Source: JBGRQA01 sp041725895
GTDB lineage: Bacteria; Bacteroidota; Bacteroidia; Bacteroidales; Marinifilaceae
NCBI GenBank assembly: GCA_041725895.1
Contig: JBGRQA010000024.1
Span: 34,375 to 98,374 of the forward strand
DNA: 64,000 bases
Direction of reading: 5' to 3'
This document shows, one piece after another, positions 34,238 to 44,400 of this stretch. The translations under genes were made by a program, and so were the position numbers. Below the pieces are notes generated by a model that ran no database searches, was not told the origin of the DNA, and saw only the letters and a program-made list of their open reading frames with translations. Position 1 is the stretch's first letter. The number at the start of each line of letters is the position of its first letter.

Positions 34238-35296
34238 TCAATGCTTTCTAAAAGGATTGTTTTTTACTTCTCTAACCATTTTTGAAAATGATTTTTCATG
34301 TTTCCTTTTTTCGTGTACGGAAGTGGTATAGTGCCATGCTTCGTTTCGGAGTTTAAGATAATTTTCATACACCCTTTTGTCAATAGTTCCATCTTTTACG
34401 GCCTTAATTACGGCACACCCCTTTTCGTTGATATGCTGACAATCTTTGAAGCGACATTGTCCTTCAAAACTATCAATATCCAATAACTCTGACAACGAAT
34501 CGGTATTATCATTCGTAACACCAAAGACCTTTATTCCCGGAGTATCTATCAATACACCGGAGTTCTCCATCAAAACCATTTCCCGTCGGGTAGAAGTATG
34601 CTTCCCTTTTCCTGTGGAGCCACTAATAGTAGCTGTTTTAAGAATTTCCTGTCCGCATAGTTTATTTATCAATGTGCTTTTCCCAACACCGGAAGAACCA
34701 GTGAATACAACTGTTTCACCTGGAAATATAAACTCACTCAGTTGTTCTATACTATTGGGTGAATGGATGCTGGTAAAAAATACAGGCATCTTATTGGATA
34801 AGTGCCTCAAGTCGGATTCTACCTCTTCCCTGTTGAACCCTAAGTCTGTTTTTGTCAACACCAATACAGGCTGTATATTTTCAGCCGTAACCTGCAGCAT
34901 AATGCGTTCAATTCGTCTAACATTGAAATTACTGTCAAGACTTTGCACGATAAATGCTTTATCCACATGCGAGGCAATGGCTTGTTTTTCGGAAACCGTT
35001 CCGCTTTTCAAACGGTAAAGCGTTTTTTGACGGGGTAACATATCTAGGATTATCCCTTTATCGGTATCGATCGGTAGAAAAATGACCCATTCCCCAGTGC
35101 AGGGATATGCGGAAACTTCCCTTCCATACAGCATATTTCCGGAAAGTTCACAGGCAAAAAGCCCCTCTTCCGAAATTACTTCGTAGCAAGTTTTATTTGT
35201 AACCGAAACCCGTCCATGCATAAAATCCTTATAACCGGACATTTGCTTTTGTTGAAACAATGATTCGTTCCAACCATATATTGATAATTTATTCAT
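34238..35296 (-). CDS. rsgA: Ribosome small-subunit-dependent GTPase A
   Basis: Circularly permuted GTPase (352 aa) that assists late 30S assembly. An OB-fold N-terminal region is followed by G4 TKTDL, G1 GSSGVGKSTLIN and G3 DTPGIKVFG, in the permuted order typical of RsgA/YjeQ. The zinc-knuckle CRFKDCQHINEKGCAV lies near the C-terminus. No operon partner is required. Confidence 0.93.
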   Translation of the reverse strand: MNKLSIYGWNESLFQQKQMSGYKDFMHGRVSVTNKTCYEVISEEGLFACELSGNMLYGREVSAYPCTGEWVIFLPIDTDKGIILDMLPRQKTLYRLKSGTVSEKQAIASHVDKAFIVQSLDSNFNVRRIERIMLQVTAENIQPVLVLTKTDLGFNREEVESDLRHLSNKMPVFFTSIHSPNSIEQLSEFIFPGETVVFTGSSGVGKSTLINKLCGQEILKTATISGSTGKGKHTSTRREMVLMENSGVLIDTPGIKVFGVTNDNTDSLSELLDIDSFEGQCRFKDCQHINEKGCAVIKAVKDGTIDKRVYENYLKLRNEAWHYTTSVHEKRKHEKSFSKMVREVKNNPFRKH

Positions 35297-35314
35297 CAGT
35301 CAATTCTATTTTGA

Positions 35315-35354
35315 GGGAAGGATTGTCCTGATAGCAGGAACAATCCTCCTTCCT
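35315..35354 (-). terminator. Long hairpin between the methyltransferase and rsgA
   Basis: GGAAGGATTGTCCTG (35316-35330) pairs with CAGGA-CAATCC-CTTCC (35335-35353) with two small interruptions. T run on the minus strand is poor, so it may be a processing or attenuation hairpin. Confidence 0.5.
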
Positions 35355-35361
35355 TAATTAT

Positions 35362-36135
35362 TTAAATCTTTTTTCCGATATAGAACACATAACCGTAATA
35401 CTCCTTATATCTGTAATACAACTGAGTTTCATACTGTTGGTTTTTTATGAACTCTTCGGCTGATTTATTCCCTTTGTGTTTCTTAAGAAAGGCTTCCTGT
35501 GCAGAAACTTGGGGAACATAGAAATTTTCTGTCCAGCAGTTTTCCGGCAAAATAAAAGTAGCTACAGGAATGTATCCGGCCTTTTGCATTATCGCAACCT
35601 TATTTGAAACAGTGTCAATCTCGGGATATGCATCCTGCCAAAACCTGTCGATTTCAGCAGGCCGCTCTTCGGTAAACCAAGATGCTTCAGAAACGGCAAT
35701 ATAGCCTCCTGCTTTCAGAAATTTCCGCCATTCGGTCAGACCTCGTTCAAAACCGATATTATAGATGGCTCCTTCCGACCAGATCAGGTCAAGTTCTTCC
35801 TCCTGAAAAGCTAGATTATCCATAGAACCAACGATGCCCTTTACTCTGTCCTGAAGAATCAGCTTATTAGCGTTGTTATTAAAGAGATCGATAAAAGTAG
35901 GAAACAGATCGATACCTGTAATCTGTCCCTGTACATGCTGGGCCAGAACCATGGTCTGACCGCCTGTTCCGCAACCAATATCAGCAATACGCGATTCGTT
36001 GGTAAGATTATCGATAAAGCTCAATGCTTTAAGCGTTATCTCGGGGCTACCGGGACCTTGCCTTTCGAGGTTGGAATAATATTCGCAAATTAAATTGAAG
36101 TCGAACTCGTGGATTGATTTATTTTCGTTACTCAT
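35362..36135 (-). CDS. Class I SAM-dependent methyltransferase
   Basis: Rossmann methyltransferase (257 aa from the ATG at 36135). SAM-binding motif I is IADIGCGTGGQTMVLA, followed by the acidic GIDLFPTF and a motif-IV-like LIWSEGAIYNIG. The start MSNENKSIHEFDFN is preferred over an upstream in-frame ATG that would extend into a promoter-like AT-rich stretch. Small-molecule specificity cannot be assigned. Confidence 0.85.
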   Translation of the reverse strand: MSNENKSIHEFDFNLICEYYSNLERQGPGSPEITLKALSFIDNLTNESRIADIGCGTGGQTMVLAQHVQGQITGIDLFPTFIDLFNNNANKLILQDRVKGIVGSMDNLAFQEEELDLIWSEGAIYNIGFERGLTEWRKFLKAGGYIAVSEASWFTEERPAEIDRFWQDAYPEIDTVSNKVAIMQKAGYIPVATFILPENCWTENFYVPQVSAQEAFLKKHKGNKSAEEFIKNQQYETQLYYRYKEYYGYVFYIGKKI

Positions 36136-36324
36136 GATGTTTAAATTTAGGGATTTGAACCGCAGTACAATACCGAACACTAATTTGTACGAACAATTTG
36201 TTCGCTGTGATTATAATCCAGGTCATATTTATTAAAAATAAACTGGTTTCAATCGAAATTAACCACTTACAAATTATATGTCGACACTATAGCTATTGAG
36301 CTTAAACCGGCCCAAACTATTTCA

Positions 36325-36488
36325 CAAAGAAGGTGTCCCAAAATGAAACTTCCTGTCATTCTGAACTAGTTTGCTTTCAGCTAGCTCGTAAACTCGGTTC
36401 AGAATCTGTTAACTATTAGTAATGAGATCCTGAAATAAATTCAGGATGACAGGCGTTCGAGATTTCCTAATTTTTGGAACCCTCTTTG
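36325..36488. repeat. Foldback (MITE-like) repeat, complete copy
   Basis: Ends are inverted: CAAAGAAGGTGTCCCAAAA at the left and the complement of CAAAGAGGGTTCCAAAAA at the right. Inside, CCTGTCATTCTGAA pairs with TTCAGGATGACAGG. A second, inverted copy starts at 63877 and shares about 60 contiguous bases around CTCGTAAACTCGGTTCAGAA. No ORF. The remainder of the 36136-36767 interval shows no gene I would support; small open frames there look accidental. Confidence 0.85.
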
Positions 36489-36767
36489 TCTGGTCTCAAA
36501 TTCTTATTAATATGTAGATATGAAAATACCTCGGACAAGAATATGTCTGAGTTTAATAAGGGATAACCTTGGGCAGAACACCAAAGGTTATTTACTTCAC
36601 CAAATCCGAATTAAATTTATACATCCAAAGTTTTTAGTTGTAACAAAGATAGAGATTCTTTTTGATATGTGCTCGAAATCAAAGATAATTCATTTAATTG
36701 GAGAACAATATCCAGAGATTTAAACAGAAACTTTTAGATGTAAATGAAAATATAATCCCAAGAGGAC

Positions 36768-36802
36768 AAAAAAAGGCTGCTAAAAATGTTCTTTTAGCAG
36801 CC
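36768..36802 (-). terminator. Intrinsic terminator of the outer-membrane protein gene
   Basis: On the minus strand GGCTGCTAAAA, a 6-base loop, TTTTAGCAGCC and then TTTTTTT (36802-36768). Eleven-base perfect stem plus U tract, 22 bases past the stop codon. Confidence 0.9.
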
Positions 36803-36823
36803 CATCTCTTCATTTTAATGATA

Positions 36824-39628
36824 TTACAGACCAATCCTGAATACCATCTCAAACCTGGAATCTCCAGTTTTGGAAGTATTGTAGTCCCTATTTAAGAGGA
36901 AGGACTGACGAAAACCAACTTTGGCATTTACCATATTGGCAATCAAAACATCAAAAAGGGTTTCGAATCCCATAGAAGCGTACTCTCTCCTGGTTTCGGA
37001 ATCATTGAAATCGGTAATATTGTAATCGCCAAATAGTTTGGCCGAAAGTCTGTTTGAATAGAACACACCATTGATCCCAAACTCAGGATATGCTATAGGT
37101 AGATTGTAATCGGCCGTAAGACTAAGAATGCGTTTGTATCCAGGTGTTGAGTATCCCCTGGCATACTCAAACCGATCGGTGTAGCCGTAAGGAGTCCCTT
37201 TCCATTTATAGGCCGAAGCCAATTCCAGGTTGTGATTTCTCATCAAACCCGGCAAGTAAAATCTGGCAGTGGCCTCCAACTCTTCTGCCCTGTCTTTTTG
37301 GAATGATTTGTAGTAACTGGCTGTCAGACTTTGCCCCCAACGACAACCAATGTTCTTGTACGCCGAACGTCGAAGGTTGTAGAAGCTCAATCCCAGGTTG
37401 TAATCCGCAAAGGAATAGTCCTCCAAGCCCGAATTATTAATTTTAAAATCAATGGTGTGACCTGAAACACCTGTACTCAAGCTTAATTGACGATGATAGA
37501 TACCAGATGAAAGATTCAAAGGCAAAACAAAGGACAAACGCCCCTCCTTTTCATCGAACTCGTTTTTCTGGAAATAACCTAACTCACGTTCAGTGGTCAT
37601 CGAGAAGGAAGCAATGGTCTTCACCCAAAAACCAGCATAGGTTAGATTTGCATCCAGTGTATTCGATTTCTCGTTGACATTATAAATGTAATTCGCAGAA
37701 GCCCCAAGGGTATTCAAAGCATTATCCGATTTGAGCGACAGACCGTAGGCGGTGTTAGAAGCCTGATACCCCCATGAATGCACATGAATCAAGTGCCCCA
37801 AACGGTTGTATTTCTCAATACTATCCTTACGGTGAACGGCCTCATCGATAATACTGCCTCCCTCCGATTTGATAGCCACATTATCGAATTCAGGCATTTG
37901 GTGGAGCGCAATTACTTCGGTTTCCTTATTCAGGGATTGATCAAGAGATAGCTTTCTTAGCTCCGACCCCTCCGCTTTCACACTGGAATATACAAGAGTC
38001 TGGCCATCGCTGGATAGTGTGGGCCAAAAGGCCCCAACAGGCACCGAACTGATCTGCGTTACCTTCCCATCCATTGGATTGAATGCAAAAATGTTATCAA
38101 TACCCGAGAACGTTGCCGAAAAATAGTACTTCCCATTGACTACCTCAATATCTGAAACAACTTGATTCATGGGCCCCCAAACCAGTTTCTCGGTATTCTT
38201 TCTGATATCGAAAATACTGATATTGAACTTTCCCTTCTTGCGACCCGAACAGATAATTTCATGCTCATTGATCCACTTGGGATACATCAAATAATCGTTA
38301 TCCTTATTGTCCAGTCGCTTGATTTCCTCTCCCGTATTGGCATCCAGGATCACCAAACTACAAACCTGCTCCGGAGTAAATTCGACTACTGCAATCTTCG
38401 AAGCATCAGCAGATAGTTGAGGCGAGAAAAACCTGGCACGTTTGGTTCGCTTCGTCTTTTTGCCCGATACAATATCGTAAACAACCACATCCGAATAATT
38501 GTAATTGGTCCAACGTGGATGTGGGGTGGATTCCGTCCAGGTGATTCTACCATTGGCAATGGAAAACCCACTGTTTGCAGTAATTGAAGGGTAACAAATA
38601 TGGGTTTCAACCCCTCCGGACGAAATTTTCACAATCTCAGGAATAGTACTGTAGGAGGATTTTAAAGCATACAGATCCTCGCCCACATAGGTTGGAAATG
38701 TATAGTTGGTGATCTCCTTCGCCTCCTTGGTGATTTTTTTACCCTCTCGCATATCAATCTGTGCAATCTGTTTCTGATATTCATCCCGATAGTGGGTATA
38801 AGCCTTCTCGTACAACTGACGGGTGGACATCCCCGTATGCAATCTCAGTGCATTGGAGAAAGGATAGACTAGCCCGCGCAAGCGCATGGTATTATTTAGC
38901 ACTTTGGCCCAAATATCATTTCCATATTCATCACGCAAATAGGAACAAAGCAAATAACCGTACTCATAATGGTTGGGCATCTGATTTTGGAAAGACCCCA
39001 TTCGCATTTGCTTGTACTTAAAATGCTTCCCTACCTGCCAATTGGCATGATTGTTCTGCTGAAAGGCAGCCAAGCGACCTCTGCCACCATTGGTCACAGC
39101 CGTTTCGTTAACCACCGCATCGCCCTCGAAGAACCAGGCAGGCACTGTAAGATTCGAAATCATCGACCATCCATTTTCCCCTTGAAGGAGATATAAAACC
39201 TGACCAAATCCTCGTTTGGTATTGGCAAACTGAAGTGCATGACGATATTCGTGAACCGAAAGCACATCGATAAAATCGTCGCCACCTACCATATAGGGAT
39301 CCTGCGGATTAGTACAATAAAACTCACTTTTGTAAGGTGCCACCGACACATAACCATTGGGTGTACTGGTGTTGGCCTGAAGTACAATATTCAGCTTTCG
39401 CACCTTGCCGCCCAAAGATTCCGTATTGTTGGCAGCCAGATGGTGAACGTAGTCCGATACGCGCTGCGCTTTTTTACTCATGTATTCAGGAAAAATAATT
39501 CTTACCGTATCGGTATTGATCTGAAACCATTTCACCGAAACAGGATTCCCATCAACACCCTCCTGTGCAAAAACTGCATTTACAAAGAGACATGCAAGAA
39601 CGAGGAATCCTAAAAACTTAACTCTCAT
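36824..39628 (-). CDS. Secreted metallopeptidase-like / TolB-propeller / outer-membrane beta-barrel protein
   Basis: A 934-residue protein with signal peptide (MRVKFLGFLVLACLFVNAVFAQ). The N-terminal third has the zinc-peptidase-like LSVHEYRHALQ (HExxH) and, about 40 residues on, PAWFFEGDAVV with a possible third ligand. The centre has TolB/WD40-type propeller strands with repeated DxxSGKK- and SADASKIAVV-like blades (about residues 310-580). The C-terminal ~300 residues show alternating aromatic strands ending MVFRIGL, a beta-barrel-like terminus. The ATG at 39628 is taken because the frame's upstream start is only a TTG. The substrate is unknown. Confidence 0.75.
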   Translation of the reverse strand: MRVKFLGFLVLACLFVNAVFAQEGVDGNPVSVKWFQINTDTVRIIFPEYMSKKAQRVSDYVHHLAANNTESLGGKVRKLNIVLQANTSTPNGYVSVAPYKSEFYCTNPQDPYMVGGDDFIDVLSVHEYRHALQFANTKRGFGQVLYLLQGENGWSMISNLTVPAWFFEGDAVVNETAVTNGGRGRLAAFQQNNHANWQVGKHFKYKQMRMGSFQNQMPNHYEYGYLLCSYLRDEYGNDIWAKVLNNTMRLRGLVYPFSNALRLHTGMSTRQLYEKAYTHYRDEYQKQIAQIDMREGKKITKEAKEITNYTFPTYVGEDLYALKSSYSTIPEIVKISSGGVETHICYPSITANSGFSIANGRITWTESTPHPRWTNYNYSDVVVYDIVSGKKTKRTKRARFFSPQLSADASKIAVVEFTPEQVCSLVILDANTGEEIKRLDNKDNDYLMYPKWINEHEIICSGRKKGKFNISIFDIRKNTEKLVWGPMNQVVSDIEVVNGKYYFSATFSGIDNIFAFNPMDGKVTQISSVPVGAFWPTLSSDGQTLVYSSVKAEGSELRKLSLDQSLNKETEVIALHQMPEFDNVAIKSEGGSIIDEAVHRKDSIEKYNRLGHLIHVHSWGYQASNTAYGLSLKSDNALNTLGASANYIYNVNEKSNTLDANLTYAGFWVKTIASFSMTTERELGYFQKNEFDEKEGRLSFVLPLNLSSGIYHRQLSLSTGVSGHTIDFKINNSGLEDYSFADYNLGLSFYNLRRSAYKNIGCRWGQSLTASYYKSFQKDRAEELEATARFYLPGLMRNHNLELASAYKWKGTPYGYTDRFEYARGYSTPGYKRILSLTADYNLPIAYPEFGINGVFYSNRLSAKLFGDYNITDFNDSETRREYASMGFETLFDVLIANMVNAKVGFRQSFLLNRDYNTSKTGDSRFEMVFRIGL

Positions 39629-39911
39629 AAACTTTTTCAATTAATTATACTTTAAAAGCAAGAAAACCATAACGCCAGGATCAAGGCAGGAACCAAAGTG
39701 GCGTTTTCTCTGCTATATACTAAGACAAGTCAGAATCAGAGACACGTACTGTAAAGCATAATAATTTATAAACAGAAGTCAATTTAGGAGATAAAACACT
39801 GACAGGAACAGGAATTAAATCTCACATCTGATTCAACCTAACAATTACAACTGCTAAGAAATGATTCTTGGGAAATATTACCGATTGTAAAAGGCCCGAA
39901 AAGTTTACTTT

Positions 39912-40142
39912 ATGAGCTATTTCAAGGTTAGAAATTGTGTATTCCTTCTTTGGGAAATAATAAGATTGATAATAAAAATGATCCTTAAGGGCCTTTCAAT
40001 TGAGAAATTAGATAAACAAGGAAGCATTTCGGAATACGACAACTACTATTTTGGGAGATTTCGAACAAAAGAGAAAGGAGACATCAAGGCTTACATTCTC
40101 AACGTCATGCACCAGACATTTACAATGTATAGAGAAAGCTAG
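39912..40142 (+). CDS. Small hypothetical protein
   Basis: 76 aa, beginning MSYFKVRNCVFLLWEIIRLI, with a hydrophobic N-terminal half and a charged, tyrosine-rich C-terminal half (SEYDNYYFGRFRTKEKGDI). Not recognised. Its stop overlaps the end of the convergent UPF0158 gene by four bases, which is consistent with a real gene. Codon use looks ordinary, but there is no clear promoter. Confidence 0.4.
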   Translation: MSYFKVRNCVFLLWEIIRLIIKMILKGLSIEKLDKQGSISEYDNYYFGRFRTKEKGDIKAYILNVMHQTFTMYRES

Positions 40143-40561
40143 GATTCATCCAGACGTAACCGAATCCAATTCCGGTACTTTTCATCTTTGTATCGGAACC
40201 ACTCTTTTCGGAGAGTGGGAAAATCATGCAAAGACTTCTTAAATTCCCGGAAGGGATGCGCCATCTCCAGTGACTGAAGTAGACTATTCCTGTAGCCTCC
40301 TGCATCCACTGATTCCAAAAACTGTCTTATCATTTCAAGAACCTCTTTTGGGGAAGGTGGTAGAATCACCAGGTAATCAACCCAATTCTCCTCCACTTCT
40401 CTCCTATCTTCGAACCACTGATCCTCCTCCCCAAAATCAGCAAGATCAACCTCCGGGAAGGAAATTATCTTCCCTGTTTTGCAGTGAATATGGCAAGTTA
40501 GACCCTTTTCCAGATCCTGTGCGATCTCCTTGATATGCTGGTCACTTAGTTTGATATCCAT
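40139..40561 (-). CDS. UPF0158-like conserved protein
   Basis: 140 aa from the ATG at 40561 (MDIKLSDQHIKEIAQDLEKG). Composition and pattern (CKTGKIISFPEVD, then a VLPPSPKEVLEMIRQFLES helix and PFREFKKSLHDFP) resemble the UPF0158 family, of unknown function. The longer frame from 40636 would start in an AT-rich stretch with no support. Single-gene unit; role unknown. Confidence 0.65.
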   Translation of the reverse strand: MDIKLSDQHIKEIAQDLEKGLTCHIHCKTGKIISFPEVDLADFGEEDQWFEDRREVEENWVDYLVILPPSPKEVLEMIRQFLESVDAGGYRNSLLQSLEMAHPFREFKKSLHDFPTLRKEWFRYKDEKYRNWIRLRLDES

Positions 40562-40669
40562 ACAAGGTGATTTGTTCCTTCCTATAAATTTATGGATTCC
40601 TTTTGAAAGGAGTAAACTTTCCTCTTGAAAACCCAAAATAATAACTCTTTTCTAAGCAAGTGCTTAGAA

Positions 40670-41397
40670 TTAACTATTAGCATACAGGGAATAGGCGATT
40701 CTCATGGGAATTGCCCTGACATCTTTTGAACGTTCTCCGATGATAAACCTAGTACTTCCCTGCTCCCCAATCAGGGCTGAAATACCCAAGCAGAGTGCAT
40801 CTACCATATCATCTGCTTTTACCTTACTTCGAGGTATCCTTTCCAGATTTTGATTGAGCTGTTTTTCAACTCCAGAAAGATGAAATCTCAGCAAATTTGT
40901 TCTTTCAACCATTCCCTGGACGGTTGTTTTCTTGCTTTGAAGTAAAACACCATTATTCAGATATTTAAAACAGATTTCAGGATGTGCTTCGTAGAAACGT
41001 TGGGTTAAATCAGGATTTACTTGTAACAATTGATCCAGTTCCCGAATTTTGGCACCAAATTCCAGGCTTGTATTGAGATGCTTTTTCCATCTATTCTCTT
41101 ATTGACTTGCTTAGCCTCTTCATAAGTACCAGCATACACGGCTTCTCTGCAAGGTGGGGTAAAAATGGTGGAAGATCGATTGGGTTTCAGAAACTGCCTA
41201 GCATGGGTTTCCACATCCCGAAGAATATGAGCTTCGGACAGGCCCATGGGCATATCAATCCAATACCTGCTTGCATTGGGATACCTAGCAAGAATTTCTT
41301 GCAAATTACCATGAATTGATATATTTGCCATACCGCCTTCATTTACAACTGCAGCTACCCATCCTGAACGGCAACCGTCTATACCAACTACTTGCAT
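40670..41397 (-). pseudogene. DUF429 (predicted RNase H-fold nuclease) gene, frameshifted
   Basis: Two overlapping frames together make one DUF429 protein. The first reads MQVVGIDGCRSGWVAA ... QAWNLVPKF and then terminates. The second supplies the rest from MLQVNPDLTQRFYEAHPEICF through KADDMVDALCLGISAL. The natural junction VPKIRELDQLLQVNPD is restored by adding one A to the run of four A's on the coding strand (T run 41047-41050 on the plus strand). So this is a one-base deletion in a homopolymer: either a real frameshift or a sequencing error. Key acidic and histidine residues are present on both sides. Confidence 0.85.
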
Positions 41398-41425
41398 TGG
41401 TTTTTGTTTTTTTCTAAAAGTAAAA

Positions 41426-41453
41426 TGGGAGCCCTATTTCAAAAAGGCTCCCA
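41426..41453 (-). terminator. Terminator of carB
   Basis: TGGGAGCC and GGCTCCCA pair across a 12-base loop and are followed by TTTTACTTTT on the minus strand, ten bases past the carB stop. Closes the carAB unit. Confidence 0.8.
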
Positions 41454-41462
41454 CTATTTCTA

Positions 41463-44400
41463 TTACCACTCCGATTTGGTGTCTACGTACTCGCTAAAGC
41501 TTTGGATACTTAAATCCTCAGGGCGTTTCTTGCAGATGGCATAGATAAACGCACTTGCCAAACGGGCGTTGGTCACAATTGGAATATTGTAATCAATCGC
41601 AGATCTACGAATGGTATAATCGTTGTTCAGCTCATTCTTGGTGAGATTTTTCGGAATGTTGATCACCAGATCCACCTTACGGTCGCGAATCAGATCAAGA
41701 GCCGTAGTTTTCCCCTCTTCATCGGGCCATCCTACGATCTCAGCAGGCACTCCATTCTCCTCCAGAAATTTTGCTGTTCCCTTGGTGGCAAAAATATTAA
41801 AACCACGATCCACCAACATTTTACTACTCTTCAACAATTCAATTTTTGATCGAATCGGTCCGCTGGAGATCAATACATTCTTCTTTGGAACAGTATAGCC
41901 GACCGAAATCATCGATTTTAACACAGCATCGTAATAATCGTTACCCAAACAACCTACTTCTCCGGTAGAAGACATGTCTACGCCCAAAACAGGATCGGCC
42001 TTCGACAAACGAGAGAAGGAGAACTGGGAAGCTTTCACCCCAATGTGCTCCAGATCGAACATGGAAGGCATATTGTGTTCCAAGGGAAGATCCAGCATTG
42101 CAGTTGTGGCGGTTTCAATCAAATTGAAATCCATTACTTTGGACACGAATGGGAAACTTCGGCTGGCACGCAAGTTACACTCAATCACTTTAATCTCGTT
42201 ATCCTTGGCCAGAAGCTGCATATTGAAAGGTCCGGTAATGTTCAGCTCCTTCGCGATCTTTTTGGCAATTTTACGGATACGACGTATGGTTTCGAAGTAA
42301 ATCTTTTGAGGTGGAAACACCAGGGTTGCATCTCCGGAGTGAACACCTGCAAACTCCACGTGCTCCGAAATGGCATCGATCACAACTTCGCCATTTTTGG
42401 CTACCGCATCAATCTCAATCTCCTTGGCTTCCTGAATGAACTCACTCACAACAACAGGGTACTGCTTTGACACCTGGGCAGCCAAATCCAGAAAGTGCCC
42501 CAACTCTTCATGGTTGGATACTACATTCATTGCAGCACCGGAAAGTACGTAGGATGGACGAATCAATACAGGAAAACCTACTTCTTCAATAAACTCGTCA
42601 ATGGCATCAATACTGGTCAATTCCTTCCAACGAGGTTGGTCAATCTTCAGATCATCCAGCATGGACGAGAAGGTTTGACGGTTCTCGGCCCGGTCGATAG
42701 ACAAAGGAGATGTTCCCAATACCTTTACACCGGCCTTGTGCAAACGCATGGCCAAGTTGTTGGGGATTTGTCCTCCAACCGAAACAATTACTCCGCGTGG
42801 AGTTTCCAGATCGATAATATCAAGTACTCGTTCAAAACTTAGCTCATCGAAATACAGACGGTCACACACATCATAGTCGGTACTTACCGTTTCGGGATTG
42901 TAGTTAATCATCACCGAACGAAGACCTGCTTTATTTACTCCATTCAGGGCATTTACACTACACCAGTCGAACTCCACACTAGAACCGATACGATAAGCTC
43001 CCGATCCCAATACTATCACTGATTGATCATCACCATTGTAATCTATATCATGTTCCTGTCCGCTGTAAGTTAGGTAGATGTAGTTAGTTTGTGCAGGATA
43101 TTCCGCTGCCAGTGTATCAATCTGTTTTACGTAAGGAATAATTCCCAATGCCTTACGATGATTTCTTACTTTCAGAAGGTAATCCTCCATTTGGGTGGCT
43201 TCAGGATCGAATACAAAACGAGCAACCTGAAAATCAGAGAATCCATAGGTTTTCGCCTCTTTCAACAGTTGATCCGACAGATTCTCCAAAGAACCAGCCT
43301 GCTTCAATCCTGCTTTGATTTGCATGATGTGCTCCAGTTTACTCAGGAACCACTTGTCAATCTTGGTCAGGTCATGAATTTGATCGATGGTATAGCCATG
43401 CTCCATAGCTTGAGCAATGGCAAAGATACGCATGTCGGTTGGGTTGGCTAGCTCCTTCTCCACATCCTCGAATTTGGAATGAACATTACCAACGTAACCG
43501 TGCATTCCCTGTCCAATCATACGCAGACCTTTCTGAATGGCTTCCTCAAAGTTCTTACCAATGGCCATTACTTCACCCACTGATTTCATGCTTGAACCAA
43601 TCTCTTTGGTTACCCCTTCGAATTTGTTCAGGTCCCAACGAGGGATCTTACAAACCACGTAATCCAACGCTGGCTCAAAACAAGCCGTAGTGGTCTGTGT
43701 TACTGCATTCTTCAATTCATGCAGAGCGTAACCCAATCCCAACTTAGCAGCAACAAAAGCCAATGGATATCCGGTTGCTTTGGATGCCAATGCCGATGAA
43801 CGGGACAAACGGGCATTTACCTCGATAACACGGTAGTCCTCAGAATGGGGATCGAAAGCGTATTGTACATTACACTCTCCCACCACGCCCATGTGACGGA
43901 TAATCTTGATGGCAAGAGCTCTCAGCTTGTGGTATTCGGAGTTGGTTAGGGTTTGCGATGGAGCAACTACAATACTCTCTCCGGTGTGAATTCCCAGTGG
44001 ATCGAAGTTCTCCATGTTACAAACGGTGATGCAGTTGTCGTAAGCATCACGTACCACTTCGTACTCTACTTCCTTCCATCCCTTGATGGATTCCTCCACC
44101 AAAATCTGGTTGGAGTAGGCAAAAGCATTTGTAGCCAGCTCTTTCAACTCTTCCACATTATTACAGAATCCACTTCCCTGTCCTCCAAGGGTAAAGGCAG
44201 CACGTACAATCACCGGGAAACCGATTTCCTTGGATGCCTTCAATGCTTCGTCTACTGAATTTACCGCCAAACTCTTTGGCGTTTTAACATCAATCTCCTT
44301 TAACTTGTTGGCAAAAATCTCACGGTCTTCTGTTTGGATAATGGTTTGAATTGGCGTACCCAATACTTGTAGGTTATACTTCTCCAGAATCCCCTGCTCA

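Noticed and set aside
36520..36895. Small open frames between the foldback repeat and the outer-membrane gene
   Set aside because: One crosses a terminator hairpin and both lack start signals; judged accidental.
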